Positions 1 through 8,600 are shown, counted from the first letter of the stretch. The stretch is 64,000 nucleotides of DNA from an uncultured Alphaproteobacteria bacterium (GCA_902826885.1 CADEGL010000002.1:24733-88732); one strand, 5' to 3'. Program-made: numbers and translations. The notes: generated by a model not told the origin, from the letters alone.

Positions 1-70
1 GTTTGTCGCTTGTTTTGCGGTGATTTAATCAAGTTCGCGCGGGCGCCACAACGGCAGCAGCACAGCAGAA

Positions 71-230
71 ACCCTCTCCGCCCGTCTGCGGGGGGAGAGG
101 GTGGCGCGCTTGCGCGCCGGGTGAGGTGGGTGCGGCGGCTGGGCTGGTTGCGACACCCAACGACACCTCACCCTTCCCGTCGCCATGCGACGGGCCCCTT
201 CCCTCTCCCCACTGCGTGCGGAGAGGGAGA
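71..230. repeat. Compound palindromic intergenic repeat
   Basis: Four hairpins lie in a row. Hairpin 1 pairs ACCCTCTCC (71-79) with GGAGAGGGT (94-102). Hairpin 2 is GGCGCGC-TT-GCGCGCC (103-118). Hairpin 3 is CCCGTCGC-CAT-GCGACGGG (176-194). Hairpin 4 pairs TCCCTCTCC (200-208) with GGAGAGGGA (220-228). A fifth arm, GGGTGAGGTG at 119-128, is complementary to CACCTCACCC at 164-173, so the whole unit can fold back on itself. The CCCTCTCC...GGAGAGGG plus GGGTGAGG pattern is typical of REP-like extragenic repeats in GC-rich proteobacteria. It lies upstream of gpmA. I saw no second copy in the window. Confidence 0.75.
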
Positions 231-320
231 ATCATCATTTCCAAGACACCGCAATATGTCACCGAAGCAGCGCGCCACAACGGCTGGACAGGCCGGGAAC
301 GGCCCGCTAAACGAGGCGCC

Positions 321-1025
321 ATGAAACTCGTCCTTCTCCGCCACGGCCAAAGCGTCTGGAACAAGGAAAATCGGTTCACCGGCTGGGCCGATGTCGACCT
401 GTCCGAACGCGGTGTGGCCGAAGCCCAAGCCGCCGGCCGCGCCATGGCCGCCGACGGGCTCGATTTCGATCTTTGCTATGCCTCGGTCCTGAAGCGCGCC
501 ATCAAGACGCTGTGGCTGTCGCTCGAGACGATGGACCGCATGTGGCTGCCCATCCAGCACGACTGGCGCTTGAACGAGCGCCATTACGGCGGGCTGCAGG
601 GCCTCAACAAGGCCGAGACGGCCAAGAAATACGGCGACGACCAGGTCTTCGTCTGGCGGCGCAGCTACGACACGCCGCCGCCGCCGCTCGAAGCCAACGA
701 TCCGCGTTCCCAGGCCAACGACCCGCGCTACCGCGCCATCGCCGGCAAGGTGCCGCTGTCGGAAAGCCTGAAGGACACCATCACCCGCACCCTGCCCTTC
801 TGGCACGAGACCATCGCGCCCTCGATCAAGAGCGGCAAGCGCGTGCTGATCGCGGCCCACGGCAACAGCCTTCGCGGTCTCGTGAAGTATCTCGACAATC
901 TCTCCGACGAGGAGATCACCAAGGTCGAGATTCCGACCGGACGCCCGCTCGTTTACGAGTTGGACGGCAAGCTCAAGCCCATCCGCCATTACTATCTCGG
1001 CGAAGAGAAGGCGGAATCGCACTAG
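321..1025 (+). CDS. gpmA: 2,3-bisphosphoglycerate-dependent phosphoglycerate mutase
   Basis: Interconverts 3- and 2-phosphoglycerate in cytosolic glycolysis and gluconeogenesis. The 234-residue product begins [14 protein letters not shown], carrying the RHG phosphohistidine motif, and has the dPGM signature [14 protein letters not shown] near residue 75 and the second catalytic histidine in [10 protein letters not shown] near residue 180. The ATG at 321 was chosen because family members start exactly at this beta strand; in-frame sequence upstream is repeat DNA and does not resemble the family. The gene stands alone between a palindromic repeat and a convergent hydrolase gene. Confidence 0.95.
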   Translation: MKLVLLRHGQSVWNKENRFTGWADVDLSERGVAEAQAAGRAMAADGLDFDLCYASVLKRAIKTLWLSLETMDRMWLPIQHDWRLNERHYGGLQGLNKAETAKKYGDDQVFVWRRSYDTPPPPLEANDPRSQANDPRYRAIAGKVPLSESLKDTITRTLPFWHETIAPSIKSGKRVLIAAHGNSLRGLVKYLDNLSDEEITKVEIPTGRPLVYELDGKLKPIRHYYLGEEKAESH

Positions 1026-1102
1026 CGCCAGGTCGGGCACCGTTCAAGTCAACGGACGATCCGGTCAAGGCCGCGCTAGCCGCCGTCGCGTGGTGATGGC
1101 CT

Positions 1103-2257
1103 TCACTGCCCGACCATTTCGTCGTCCACCGCGACGATTCGGCATTTGAGCGCGGCATCGTCGCATTTCTTGAGCGCGATTTTTTGCGCCTCCTCGGCCG
1201 TCGCCTGCGCGGCGATGGTCGACCAGGCGCTGAAGCCGAATCCGACACCGATGACGAATGCCTTACCCGGCGGAGCGGCGAAATAGCTGGCCCAGGCGGC
1301 CGTCGCCTTTTCGACCCAATCCGGCGCTTTGTTGAGCCGCGTGAGGTCGTCGGGCATCGGATAGTCCGGCATCACCGGTCCCTCGGGAGGCGTGCTCCAC
1401 GTGGGCAACGACGCTTGCCGCAGGAACATGTCGACCGGCTCGCGCCACAGCGCGATTCCCTGGCGCCAAAAGAAGAGCGAGGCTCCGTCTTGTTCGAAAG
1501 GCTTTGTCACCATCAGCTCGCCCTTGCCGCCGGCTTGGCGGTAGGCATCGAAAAAGAGTTTCACCCGCTGCGGCGGCATCGTGGCGTCGTTCTCCGCGTA
1601 CAACCACAACGCGGGCACCTTGGCGGACCGGCCTGCCGCTTCGACGCTTTGCAACAGGGCCGCATCCGGACAGCTTCCGCCGGAAGCGCCGAAATTCACC
1701 ACCCCGCGCAAACCCGCCACGGTATTTCCGGCAAGCGCCACCACGCTTGCCCCCGCCGCCCCCTGTCCGACAGCCAAAATCTGGGTTTTATCCACGAAGG
1801 GTTGCCCGGCGAAATGGCGAATTACGGCCTCGTATTCGTCGGCGGTCTTTTTCGCCATCGCCGCGATGTTCTCCGCGGAGCAAGCTTTGTTCCACGCGTC
1901 CGCTTCGCCGCCCGATTTTCCGTAGCCGCGGCGCAGGAAAAAGACCGCGGCCCAGCCGCGGCGCGCGAACTCCGCGGCCTGATAGTGAAAGTGAAGCGGC
2001 GACAGCACCGCGCGATCCTTTAGATCGATCGGCCCAACCGTCATCACGGCCAGCGGAAATGGGCCGTCACCTTTCGGACGAAGGACGATCGCCTCCAAGG
2101 ATACTTCCGCGCCGTCGAGTTGGGCGGGCACCAATAGCGACTCGCGTATGAGTTCCTTCGGCGAAATGGGCGGTGCGTCGGCGTCGGCGCGGACTGGGGG
2201 GAAGAGGACGACGAAGACCGTGACGAGCAGAAATATGGATGCTTCCCGGATTCGCAT
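1103..2257 (-). CDS. Exported alpha/beta-hydrolase-fold protein lacking catalytic Ser and His (probable pseudoenzyme)
   Basis: The 384-residue product has an N-terminal signal peptide ending near ADADA, an alpha/beta-hydrolase (dienelactone hydrolase-like) domain at about 35-285, and a C-terminal module at about 330-384 ending KKCDDAALKCRIVAVDDE, reminiscent of DUF4189-type Cys-containing tails. Aligned by eye with the adjacent paralog (2275-3408), the nucleophile elbow reads GQGAAG instead of GVSAGG (Gly166 for Ser), the catalytic His is Ala259, and the HG of the oxyanion segment is VG; the acid Asp224 is kept. Catalysis by the usual triad is therefore unlikely. The ATG at 2257 follows a GGGTGGGG ribosome-binding site; a GTG nine bases earlier is the alternative. 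Last gene of a minus-strand run from 6689. Confidence 0.8.
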   Translation of the reverse strand: MRIREASIFLLVTVFVVLFPPVRADADAPPISPKELIRESLLVPAQLDGAEVSLEAIVLRPKGDGPFPLAVMTVGPIDLKDRAVLSPLHFHYQAAEFARRGWAAVFFLRRGYGKSGGEADAWNKACSAENIAAMAKKTADEYEAVIRHFAGQPFVDKTQILAVGQGAAGASVVALAGNTVAGLRGVVNFGASGGSCPDAALLQSVEAAGRSAKVPALWLYAENDATMPPQRVKLFFDAYRQAGGKGELMVTKPFEQDGASLFFWRQGIALWREPVDMFLRQASLPTWSTPPEGPVMPDYPMPDDLTRLNKAPDWVEKATAAWASYFAAPPGKAFVIGVGFGFSAWSTIAAQATAEEAQKIALKKCDDAALKCRIVAVDDEMVGQ

Positions 2258-2274
2258 TCGCCCCACCCTATTTG

Positions 2275-3408
2275 CTACGGCGTCACCAGCTCGTCATCTT
2301 CGGCGGCGATATGGCAGCGCGCGCCACCGCGCTGGCAACTCTCCAACGCCTGTTGCCGCGCATCGTCCAATGAATTTCGTCCGGCACGCCAACCCCAGGC
2401 GCTCCCCGCCCCGACAGCGAAGGCCTTGGACGGCGCGGCGCCGAGAAAATCCCTCCACGCCTTGCGGCCGGCATCGCTGGCCAGTTCGCGCGGCGAGGCC
2501 AGCTCGGCCTTTGCGTCATCGGCGGGCGGAGCGTCCCAGGTGGGCAGCCCCGTCTTGCGCAGGAAGTCGTCGACCAAGGGACGCCAGATCGCGGTGCCCC
2601 GCCGGCTAAACAAGGTATGCCCATCATCGCCGAACGGACCGACCACGATCAGTTCGGCCTTGCCGCCGGCGGCGGTGAAGGCGTCGTGGAAACGCTGCGC
2701 CAATCCGGGCGAGAAATAGCTGTCGTTCTCGGCATAGACCCACAGAGTCGGCACGCGCGCCGTCTCGCCGAAGGCGCCGAAGGCGCGCACCAGGGCGTTG
2801 TCTTCGCAAACGACGCCCGGCGACGGCGAGCCCCGCCCGCCCGCGAAGCTGATGACGGCACGCAAGCCTTCCGGTGGATCGGCCGCCGTAGCCAAGGCCG
2901 CGAAGCCGCCGGCCGAGACACCGACGATCAGGATGCGCGAGGCATCGACGAAGGGAAAAGCCCGCAGCGATTCGACGGCGGCGCGCAGATCCTTGGCTCC
3001 CTCCCGCCCCGCCGCGACATAGTTGGGTCGGCCGCACGGGCCGGCGCTTTCAGTCACATCGCCCGTCGAGCTGCCATAGCCCCGGCGCAGCACGACGGCC
3101 ACGGCCCAGCCACGCCGCGCCATTTCTTCCGCTTGGGGTCCTAGGGAGCTGACGGCGAAACGACCGCGCTGGGCCACGTCGCGCGGCGCGCCATGGGCGA
3201 TGAGCGCGAGCGGAAACGGCCCGTCGCCCGGCGGCCGGACGATGAGCGATTCGAGCGTGTGCCGCGAGCCGTCGATGGTGACGGAGAGCGTGCCGACCTC
3301 GCGCACCAGCGCATCCTTGGCCACGGGCGGCGCCGCGCGTGCGCCCGGCGCGAAGGTCGCGAACAGCGCGAACGCAAAAGCGGCAATGCGAACGCGGCGT
3401 GTTTTCAT
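2275..3408 (-). CDS. Exported alpha/beta hydrolase (dienelactone hydrolase-like), catalytic triad intact
   Basis: The 377-residue product has a signal peptide (cleavage near ARA-APPVA at 25-28) and an alpha/beta-hydrolase domain at about 30-290 with nucleophile elbow GVSAGG (Ser165), acid Asp229 in YAENDS and His264 in DDGHTLF. The oxyanion HG motif is present in IAHGAP. The C-terminal module at about 325-377 contains two Cys in ESCQRGGARC, as in the neighbouring paralog. It is likely a periplasmic or membrane-associated esterase or peptidase; the substrate is unknown. The ATG at 3408 starts 5 bp after the upstream dehydrogenase stop. In-frame sequence further upstream is the antisense of no gene but a shadow frame of that dehydrogenase. 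Confidence 0.85.
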   Translation of the reverse strand: MKTRRVRIAAFAFALFATFAPGARAAPPVAKDALVREVGTLSVTIDGSRHTLESLIVRPPGDGPFPLALIAHGAPRDVAQRGRFAVSSLGPQAEEMARRGWAVAVVLRRGYGSSTGDVTESAGPCGRPNYVAAGREGAKDLRAAVESLRAFPFVDASRILIVGVSAGGFAALATAADPPEGLRAVISFAGGRGSPSPGVVCEDNALVRAFGAFGETARVPTLWVYAENDSYFSPGLAQRFHDAFTAAGGKAELIVVGPFGDDGHTLFSRRGTAIWRPLVDDFLRKTGLPTWDAPPADDAKAELASPRELASDAGRKAWRDFLGAAPSKAFAVGAGSAWGWRAGRNSLDDARQQALESCQRGGARCHIAAEDDELVTP

Positions 3409-3413
3409 CGGCG

Positions 3414-4661
3414 CTAGAAACGATCGATCCGGTAAGGCGCAAGATCGATCATCGGCGCCTGCCCCATCACGACCTGCGCGATCACACGGCCAGTGGGCGC
3501 CGCGCCCAAGAGGCCCAGATGGCCGTGGCCGAAGGCAAAGAAGGCGTTGGCCAAATTCGGCGCGCGGCCGATGACGGGCAGGCTGTCGGGCAGGCAGGGC
3601 CGGTGCCCCATCCATTCGGAGTGCTTCGCGTTGCGCAAACCCGGCAGGATCGTCTTGCCGATGCCCAGGAAAATCTCGGCGCGCGCGTAGTTGGGCAGGG
3701 CCTCGATCCCCGCCAGTTCCACCGTGCCCGCGATGCGCACGCCCGTCTCCATGGGCGTGATCGCGATCTTCTTGTCGAGGACCATCAGCATGTTGCGCGG
3801 CGTAGCGCCCGGATCGGCGATGGTGACGTGATAACCGCGCTGGCTTTCCAGCGGCACATGATGCCCGAGCAGCTTCGCCAACGTGCGCGACCACATGCCG
3901 GACGCGATCACCACCGCGCGCGGTTTGATGTTTCCACGGTCGGTGCGCACGGCTTCGATCTTGCCGTCCGCCAGATCGAAGCCATTCACCTCGGCGCGTA
4001 GAACTTGCCCGCCCTCGCGCCCGATGCGTTCCGCCAGCGCCTGAGACAGCCGGTAGGGATTGCGGCAATGACCGTTGCCGTGGGCCCGCAACGCCACCTC
4101 GAAGATCGGCGCCAGGTCCGGCTCCAGGTCGCGGATCTCGTCCTTGTTCAGCACATCGTAGGATTCGCCGGAGGCCGCGCGCAGCTCGTTGACCAGCCGG
4201 TCGCCCTCGTAGGATTCGCGCTTCATGTAGAGGTAGAGCTGACCGGGCACGCGGATCAGGTCTTCCGCACCGGCCCAACGCACGAGCGGCATCAGCGAAT
4301 CGACGCAATGCCGGTTGAGCGCCTGGAGCGCGCTTGCGTTATGGCGCACCCGCGCGAGGCGCGTCTCGGCCATAAACCGCAACAGCCACGGCATGGCGCG
4401 CGGCAGATAGCTTTTACGGATATGCAGCGGGCCATGGGGGTCGCGCAGCCATTTGGGCACGTCCCACATCATGCCCGGCATGCCGATCGGCATGGTGGCC
4501 AGGTTTTGGATGCCGCCCGCGTTGCCGAACGACGTCATCTCGCCCGGCCCGCGGCGATCGACCAGAATCACGGGCACGCCCGCGCGCACCAGATAGGCCG
4601 CGCAACAGATGCCGACGATGCCGGCTCCCACCACGACGACAGGCGATTCCTGGCTGATCAT
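3414..4661 (-). CDS. FAD-dependent D-amino acid dehydrogenase-like oxidoreductase (DadA family)
   Basis: Predicted to oxidise an amino or imino acid, passing electrons from FAD to the respiratory chain. The 415-residue product starts MISQESPVVVVGAGIVG, a classical Rossmann FAD-binding GxGxxG, and continues through a DAO-type fold with the C-terminal segment GHGHLGLLGAAPTGR that closes the FAD site in DadA proteins. Length matches DadA (about 410-430). The start at 4661 lies 2 bp after the stop of the GNAT gene, indicating translational coupling. The substrate need not be D-alanine; glycine- or N-substituted amino acid oxidases share this fold. Confidence 0.85.
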   Translation of the reverse strand: MISQESPVVVVGAGIVGICCAAYLVRAGVPVILVDRRGPGEMTSFGNAGGIQNLATMPIGMPGMMWDVPKWLRDPHGPLHIRKSYLPRAMPWLLRFMAETRLARVRHNASALQALNRHCVDSLMPLVRWAGAEDLIRVPGQLYLYMKRESYEGDRLVNELRAASGESYDVLNKDEIRDLEPDLAPIFEVALRAHGNGHCRNPYRLSQALAERIGREGGQVLRAEVNGFDLADGKIEAVRTDRGNIKPRAVVIASGMWSRTLAKLLGHHVPLESQRGYHVTIADPGATPRNMLMVLDKKIAITPMETGVRIAGTVELAGIEALPNYARAEIFLGIGKTILPGLRNAKHSEWMGHRPCLPDSLPVIGRAPNLANAFFAFGHGHLGLLGAAPTGRVIAQVVMGQAPMIDLAPYRIDRF

Positions 4662-4663
4662 GT

Positions 4664-5125
4664 TCACGACAGTTTCTTGTTGAGGCAAACCATGGGTGTC
4701 AGCGTCCAGCCGCGGCTTTTGTAAAAATCCAAGGCCGGCCCGTTGCGCTGGTCCGCCAGAAGCTGGACACGCGCGGCGCCCTGTCCGCGTGCCCATTTCT
4801 CCGCCTCGTCGAGAAGCGCGCGGCCGATGCCCCGTCCGCGCCAGTCGCGATCCACGACAACGTCCTCGATCAAACCGGACGGCGAGCCCTCGGCCGTCGA
4901 GATGGTGAGCTGCACCGAACACATGCCGACCACTTCGCCCTTGGCATCCGCGACCAGAACGCGCGCGTTGGGCGCGGCCAGGAGCGCGCGCAAGCCCTTC
5001 TCCTGCCGCGCGGGGTCTGCGGTAAACGCGGTCTCGATGGCGAACAGCTCCCCGATCAACGCCACGAGGCGCGGAATGTCGCGCGGCCCGGCGCCGCGAA
5101 ACCGCACCGTCTTGGAATCATGCAT
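4664..5125 (-). CDS. GNAT family N-acetyltransferase
   Basis: The 153-residue product has the single-domain GNAT layout. The acetyl-CoA binding loop is DWRGRGIGRALLDEAE (motif A, R/Q-x-x-G-x-G/A) near residue 92, and FYKSRGW near 137 is the usual C-terminal motif B. It would transfer an acetyl group from acetyl-CoA to an amine; the acceptor is unknown. The ATG at 5125 (MHDSKTVRF) was chosen because upstream codons are low-complexity and unlike GNAT. It sits between the ArgH-like lyase (61 bp upstream) and the DadA-like gene (2 bp downstream), so it is probably cotranscribed with both. Confidence 0.85.
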   Translation of the reverse strand: MHDSKTVRFRGAGPRDIPRLVALIGELFAIETAFTADPARQEKGLRALLAAPNARVLVADAKGEVVGMCSVQLTISTAEGSPSGLIEDVVVDRDWRGRGIGRALLDEAEKWARGQGAARVQLLADQRNGPALDFYKSRGWTLTPMVCLNKKLS

Positions 5126-5186
5126 GGCGGCCCCCGAAGTCAGGCCGTCACTATGATCGGCCCGCCGGACGCCGCCAAGCCGCGGG

Positions 5187-6689
5187 TTACCCTTTTGCCA
5201 GTTCCGCCGCGCGGCGTTCGAGGCCGCCGATGGCCTCGGCCACGCGCGATACGGCGCCCTTGTGCCATTCCGCGTGACCGGCCACGGCTTTCTCCACCTC
5301 GTCCGCGTGGGCACGCACATGGGCGGGGTTCACGCTGCCTTCCGTCACCCGCGTCTCGACGAAGCGCTTGGCGTCCAGGATGTCGCGCAGTTCGGCGTCG
5401 GTCAGCGAAACCCCGCTCGCACCCGTGGCCTTCGCGGCCGCGGCCAGCGATGCGCCAGTGGCCGTCGCGGGCGTGCGGCCCGCGTCGATCGAATCCTTCA
5501 CGAAGCGGCCGACCACATGGTGCGCCGCCCGGAACGACAGATCGAAGCGGCGGACCAGCTCGTCGGCCAGGTGACTCGTCGTACTCCAGAACGCGCCCGC
5601 GTTCTGCGCCATACGCTCCTTGCGCACGCTCAAGGTCGAGACCGTCTCTTCCATCAGGCGCAGCGAACCCAAGGTCGAATCGCCGATCTGGATGAGGACG
5701 TAGTCGGCGAACTCGAAATCGAGGTCGGTCGACGAGACGCCGCGCTGACAACCCATCATGGAGGCCAGCCAACCGGCGGCCTGGCCCGCCACTCCCTTCA
5801 CCCGCTCGCACGCATGGGGGTTCTTCTTCTGCGGCATGATGCTGCTAGTACCGGCCAGCCCGTCGGCGATCTCGACGTAGCCGAACTCCCACGACGACCA
5901 TAAATAGAAGTCGGTCGCCAAGCGTCCCAGATTGCTCATCAACAGCGCCAGCACCGCCACGCCTTCTTCCAGGACGTCGCGCGCGAACAGGCCGCCGTCC
6001 GAGGAGTTGGTCACGATCCCGTCATGGCCCAAGAGAGCCGCCGTGCGCCTGCGGTCGAGCGGCCAGGAGGTGCCGGCATTGGCCGCGCCGCCGAGCACAC
6101 CCAGGTTGGTGCGCGCATAGGCGCCGCGCAGCCGTTGCAAATCGCGCTCGAAGATCGCGGCCTGGCGCATCAAATAATGGCCGAAGGTCCAGGGCTGGGC
6201 GTGCTGCAGATGGGTGTAGCCCGGCATGACCGTATCGGCATGTTTGCGCGCGAGGGAGAGCAGCGCGCGTTCGAGCGCCAGCAGATCGCCCACCGCTTCC
6301 AGCAAAAGGTCGCGCAAAAACAGCCGGTCGGCCGAGGCGTCCTGGTCGTTGCGGCTGCGTCCGGTCTGGATGCGGCCGCCGATATCGGCGCCGACACTGC
6401 TTTCGAGCGCGTGTTCGATCTGGACCAGATAGGAACCCGAGCGCGGATCGAAGCGGAACGCGGCCGCGCCGCCGCGGTGAATGTCGAGCAACGCACCCAA
6501 GAGCTTCGCACCACGGTCGCGGCGCAAGACGCCGGTCTCGACCAGCATGACGACATGGGCCAGGTCGACCAGCGAGAAGCAGCGGAAGCGCCGCGGCATG
6601 GCCGAAAGGTTCGACGCTTCGTCATACTTGATGATGGCGTCGCTGCGGCGGCCCAAGCGCGCCTCTTCCAGGAACACGTCTTGCTTCAC
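5187..6689 (-). CDS. Argininosuccinate lyase-like protein (fumarase/aspartase superfamily), divergent
   Basis: The 500-residue product carries the superfamily landmarks GRIQTGRSRNDQD, the catalytic His segment GYTHLQHAQP, and the flexible loop TSSIMPQKKNPH with the catalytic Ser. Canonical ArgH features are missing: the N-terminal GGRF is replaced by LGRRSD, the D-x-H-x-A-I-E helix is QIEHALE, and the protein is about 35 residues longer than usual. It eliminates fumarate from an N-succinyl-type substrate in all characterised relatives. True ArgH, or a relative acting on another aminocarboxylate such as an EDDS-lyase-like enzyme, are both possible. The start is GTG at 6689 with GGAGGG 5 bp upstream. 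No other arginine gene adjoins it; argB is 19 kb away. Confidence 0.75.
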   Translation of the reverse strand: MKQDVFLEEARLGRRSDAIIKYDEASNLSAMPRRFRCFSLVDLAHVVMLVETGVLRRDRGAKLLGALLDIHRGGAAAFRFDPRSGSYLVQIEHALESSVGADIGGRIQTGRSRNDQDASADRLFLRDLLLEAVGDLLALERALLSLARKHADTVMPGYTHLQHAQPWTFGHYLMRQAAIFERDLQRLRGAYARTNLGVLGGAANAGTSWPLDRRRTAALLGHDGIVTNSSDGGLFARDVLEEGVAVLALLMSNLGRLATDFYLWSSWEFGYVEIADGLAGTSSIMPQKKNPHACERVKGVAGQAAGWLASMMGCQRGVSSTDLDFEFADYVLIQIGDSTLGSLRLMEETVSTLSVRKERMAQNAGAFWSTTSHLADELVRRFDLSFRAAHHVVGRFVKDSIDAGRTPATATGASLAAAAKATGASGVSLTDAELRDILDAKRFVETRVTEGSVNPAHVRAHADEVEKAVAGHAEWHKGAVSRVAEAIGGLERRAAELAKG

Positions 6690-6808
6690 GATGCCCTCCC
6701 TTGGCCAAGGCCGAACGGCCTAATCCGAGAGGCCAGCATAGCTGCCCCGTGCGGCATTGGGGATTCGGCGCACTTCCCCGCATGCACGCCCCATGCGACC
6801 CTGCGCGC

Positions 6809-7219
6809 ATGGCCGATTTGACCGATCTCGCGACCGCACGGCCGACGGGACAACCCAATTGCCACCTGATCCTGCCGCGCGGTTGGGGCGCGGGCCCCGC
6901 GCACCGGGGCAGCCCGGTTTTCCCGGTCGAGGCGCCGGTGCTGGCGCGCGCCGTGGCGGCCTGCCTGGCCAAGATGCCGCGCATCGAGATCGTGGCGCGC
7001 GCACCGGACGGATTGCAGTTCGAAGCCGTGGAGCATAGCCGCCTGTTCCGCTTCCTCGACGACATCAGCGTGCGCGCCGTGCCCCAAGGAGAAGGCCGTT
7101 CCGCACTGGCCCTCTTCAGCCGTTCGCGGGTCGGTTACTGGGACCTTGGCGTCAATCGCGAACGGGCCACGCGCCTGCTGGCTGCCTTGGAATCGGAGAT
7201 GCCCGCCGCGCGCGCCTGA
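6809..7219 (+). CDS. DUF1499 family protein
   Basis: A 136-residue protein of unknown function. The C-terminal half has the DUF1499 pattern FEAVEHSRLFRFLDDISVRA followed by SRSRVGYWDLGVNRERATRL. No signal peptide or membrane segment is seen from the ATG at 6809; an in-frame ATG at 6701 would add 36 residues but overlaps the divergent lyase promoter region. It lies just upstream of the rpoE-chrR-tspO operon, and the candidate sigma-E promoter overlaps its stop codon. Whether it belongs to the same stress response cannot be judged from sequence. Confidence 0.75.
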   Translation: MADLTDLATARPTGQPNCHLILPRGWGAGPAHRGSPVFPVEAPVLARAVAACLAKMPRIEIVARAPDGLQFEAVEHSRLFRFLDDISVRAVPQGEGRSALALFSRSRVGYWDLGVNRERATRLLAALESEMPAARA

Positions 7220-7246
7220 TCCACCGCCCGCCCTGCTGCGTATCCT
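7217..7246 (+). promoter_or_regulatory. Candidate sigma-E (RpoE) autoregulatory promoter
   Basis: TGATCC at 7217-7222, an exact copy of the -35 element known for Rhodobacter sphaeroides RpoE promoters, is followed by 18 bp and TATCCT at 7241-7246 as a -10 candidate. It faces the rpoE-chrR-tspO operon 159 bp before the rpoE start chosen here. The spacing is as expected; the -10 match is weaker. Autoregulation is usual for this sigma/anti-sigma pair. Confidence 0.5.
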
Positions 7247-7404
7247 GTCGAGACCAGGAGCGCGGCGAAGCCAGCATGCCATTGAATTATCAGCGGGAAG
7301 CTCTTCCCAGACCTGGACCTGAAGGACGCGCGCCCCTCGTCGCCTACCCGCGGGAGGGCTATGCTTCCCGCGTCACGCCCGGTGCGCGCGCGCAGGTTTC
7401 GCCC

Positions 7405-7956
7405 ATGAACGAAGACGTGCTCTGCGGCCTGGTCGAGGCCGTCGCGCGGCGGCGCGACAAGGCCGCGTTCGCACGCCTGTTCCAGCATTTCGCGCCGCGT
7501 CTGACGGCTTTCATGCAGCGGCGCGGCGCCGATCCGGCCGCGGCGCAGGATCTGGCCCAGGATGCGATGCTGACCGTCTGGCGCAAGGCGCCGCAGTTCG
7601 ACCGTGGGCGCGCCACGGCTTCGGCCTGGATCTTCGCCATCGCGCGCAACCGCCGCATCGACGTGCTGCGGCGCGAGCGTCGCCCCGATCCCGAGATTCT
7701 GATCTTCATGCAGGAGACGAACGCGCCGAGCGCCGAGGCGGAGATGGAACGGAGCGCGTTCCAGAGCCGCCTCCACGCGACCTTGGCGCAGGTGCCCGCC
7801 AACCAGCTCGACATCCTGAAGAAGGCCTATTTCGAAGACCTCTCCCATTCGGACATCGCCCAGCAACTCGGCCTGCCGCTCGGAACCGTGAAGTCGCGGA
7901 TTCGGCTGGCCTTGATCCGCCTGCGCGGCCTTCTCGACAGCGAAGACACGCCATGA
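7405..7956 (+). CDS. rpoE: ECF sigma factor of the RpoE/ChrR type
   Basis: Directs transcription of a photooxidative or peroxide stress regulon when released from ChrR. The 183-residue product has sigma region 2 (ADPAAAQDLAQDAMLTVW, then ASAWIFAIARNRRIDVLRRE) and region 4 (DILKKAYFEDLSHSDIAQQL, GTVKSRIRLALIRL). The ATG at 7405 (MNEDVLCGLV) gives the family's usual length; the in-frame ATG at 7276 adds 43 low-complexity residues. Its TGA overlaps the chrR ATG (7953-7956), coupling sigma and anti-sigma synthesis. Confidence 0.9.
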   Translation: MNEDVLCGLVEAVARRRDKAAFARLFQHFAPRLTAFMQRRGADPAAAQDLAQDAMLTVWRKAPQFDRGRATASAWIFAIARNRRIDVLRRERRPDPEILIFMQETNAPSAEAEMERSAFQSRLHATLAQVPANQLDILKKAYFEDLSHSDIAQQLGLPLGTVKSRIRLALIRLRGLLDSEDTP

Positions 7957-8600
7957 CCCATCATCATGTTCCATCTTCTCTTCTCTTCGACTACGCGACC
8001 GGCGCCCTATCCGAAGGACCGGCGCTCGCCGTCTCCACCCATCTGTCCTATTGCGGCGATTGCCTGGCGGCGCTGGGGCGCTTGGAAGAGATTGGAGGTG
8101 TCGTGCTGCAATCACTGGCGCCGGCCGCGGTCGATTCCGAGTTGTTGTCGCGCACCCTCGCGCGCCTCGACGAGCAAGGCGCGAACGAGCGCAAACCGGA
8201 GCCGGAAGATGCGGCGAACGGAACATTGCCGCCTGTTCTGCGTGCCCATCTCGGGATCGGATTGAAGGACGCACGTTGGCGCTTTGCCGCGCCGCATGTG
8301 CGCGAAGCACGCCTGACGCTCGGCGGCCCGTCGCACCGCGCGAGCCTTCTGCGCGTGCCCGCCGGAAGGAACGTGCCGCGCCACACCCATCGGGGCGTCG
8401 AGTACACGGTCGTCCTGTCCGGGGGGTTCATCGACCGGGGCCAGGCCTATCGCAAGGGTGATTTCTGCGCGGCCGATCCGTCCGTCGAACACCGGCCGGT
8501 GGCCATGGACGATGCCGAATGCCTGTGTCTGATCGTGCTCGACGCGCCGGTCCTGCCCATGGGGCGCATCGGCCGGCTGATCGCGCCCTTCCTGCGATGA
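7953..8600 (+). CDS. chrR: ChrR-type zinc anti-sigma factor with cupin domain
   Basis: Holds RpoE inactive in the cytoplasm and releases it on singlet oxygen or organic peroxide stress. The 215-residue protein has an N-terminal zinc anti-sigma domain with His5, His30, Cys34 and Cys37 (THLSYCGDC) and a C-terminal cupin at about 115-200. The cupin metal ligands are His144, His146, Glu150 and His180, with the same spacing as His141/143, Glu147 and His177 of R. sphaeroides ChrR. All functional ligands are therefore present. Overlaps rpoE upstream and tspO downstream by ATGA. Confidence 0.92.
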   Translation: MTHHHVPSSLLFDYATGALSEGPALAVSTHLSYCGDCLAALGRLEEIGGVVLQSLAPAAVDSELLSRTLARLDEQGANERKPEPEDAANGTLPPVLRAHLGIGLKDARWRFAAPHVREARLTLGGPSHRASLLRVPAGRNVPRHTHRGVEYTVVLSGGFIDRGQAYRKGDFCAADPSVEHRPVAMDDAECLCLIVLDAPVLPMGRIGRLIAPFLR

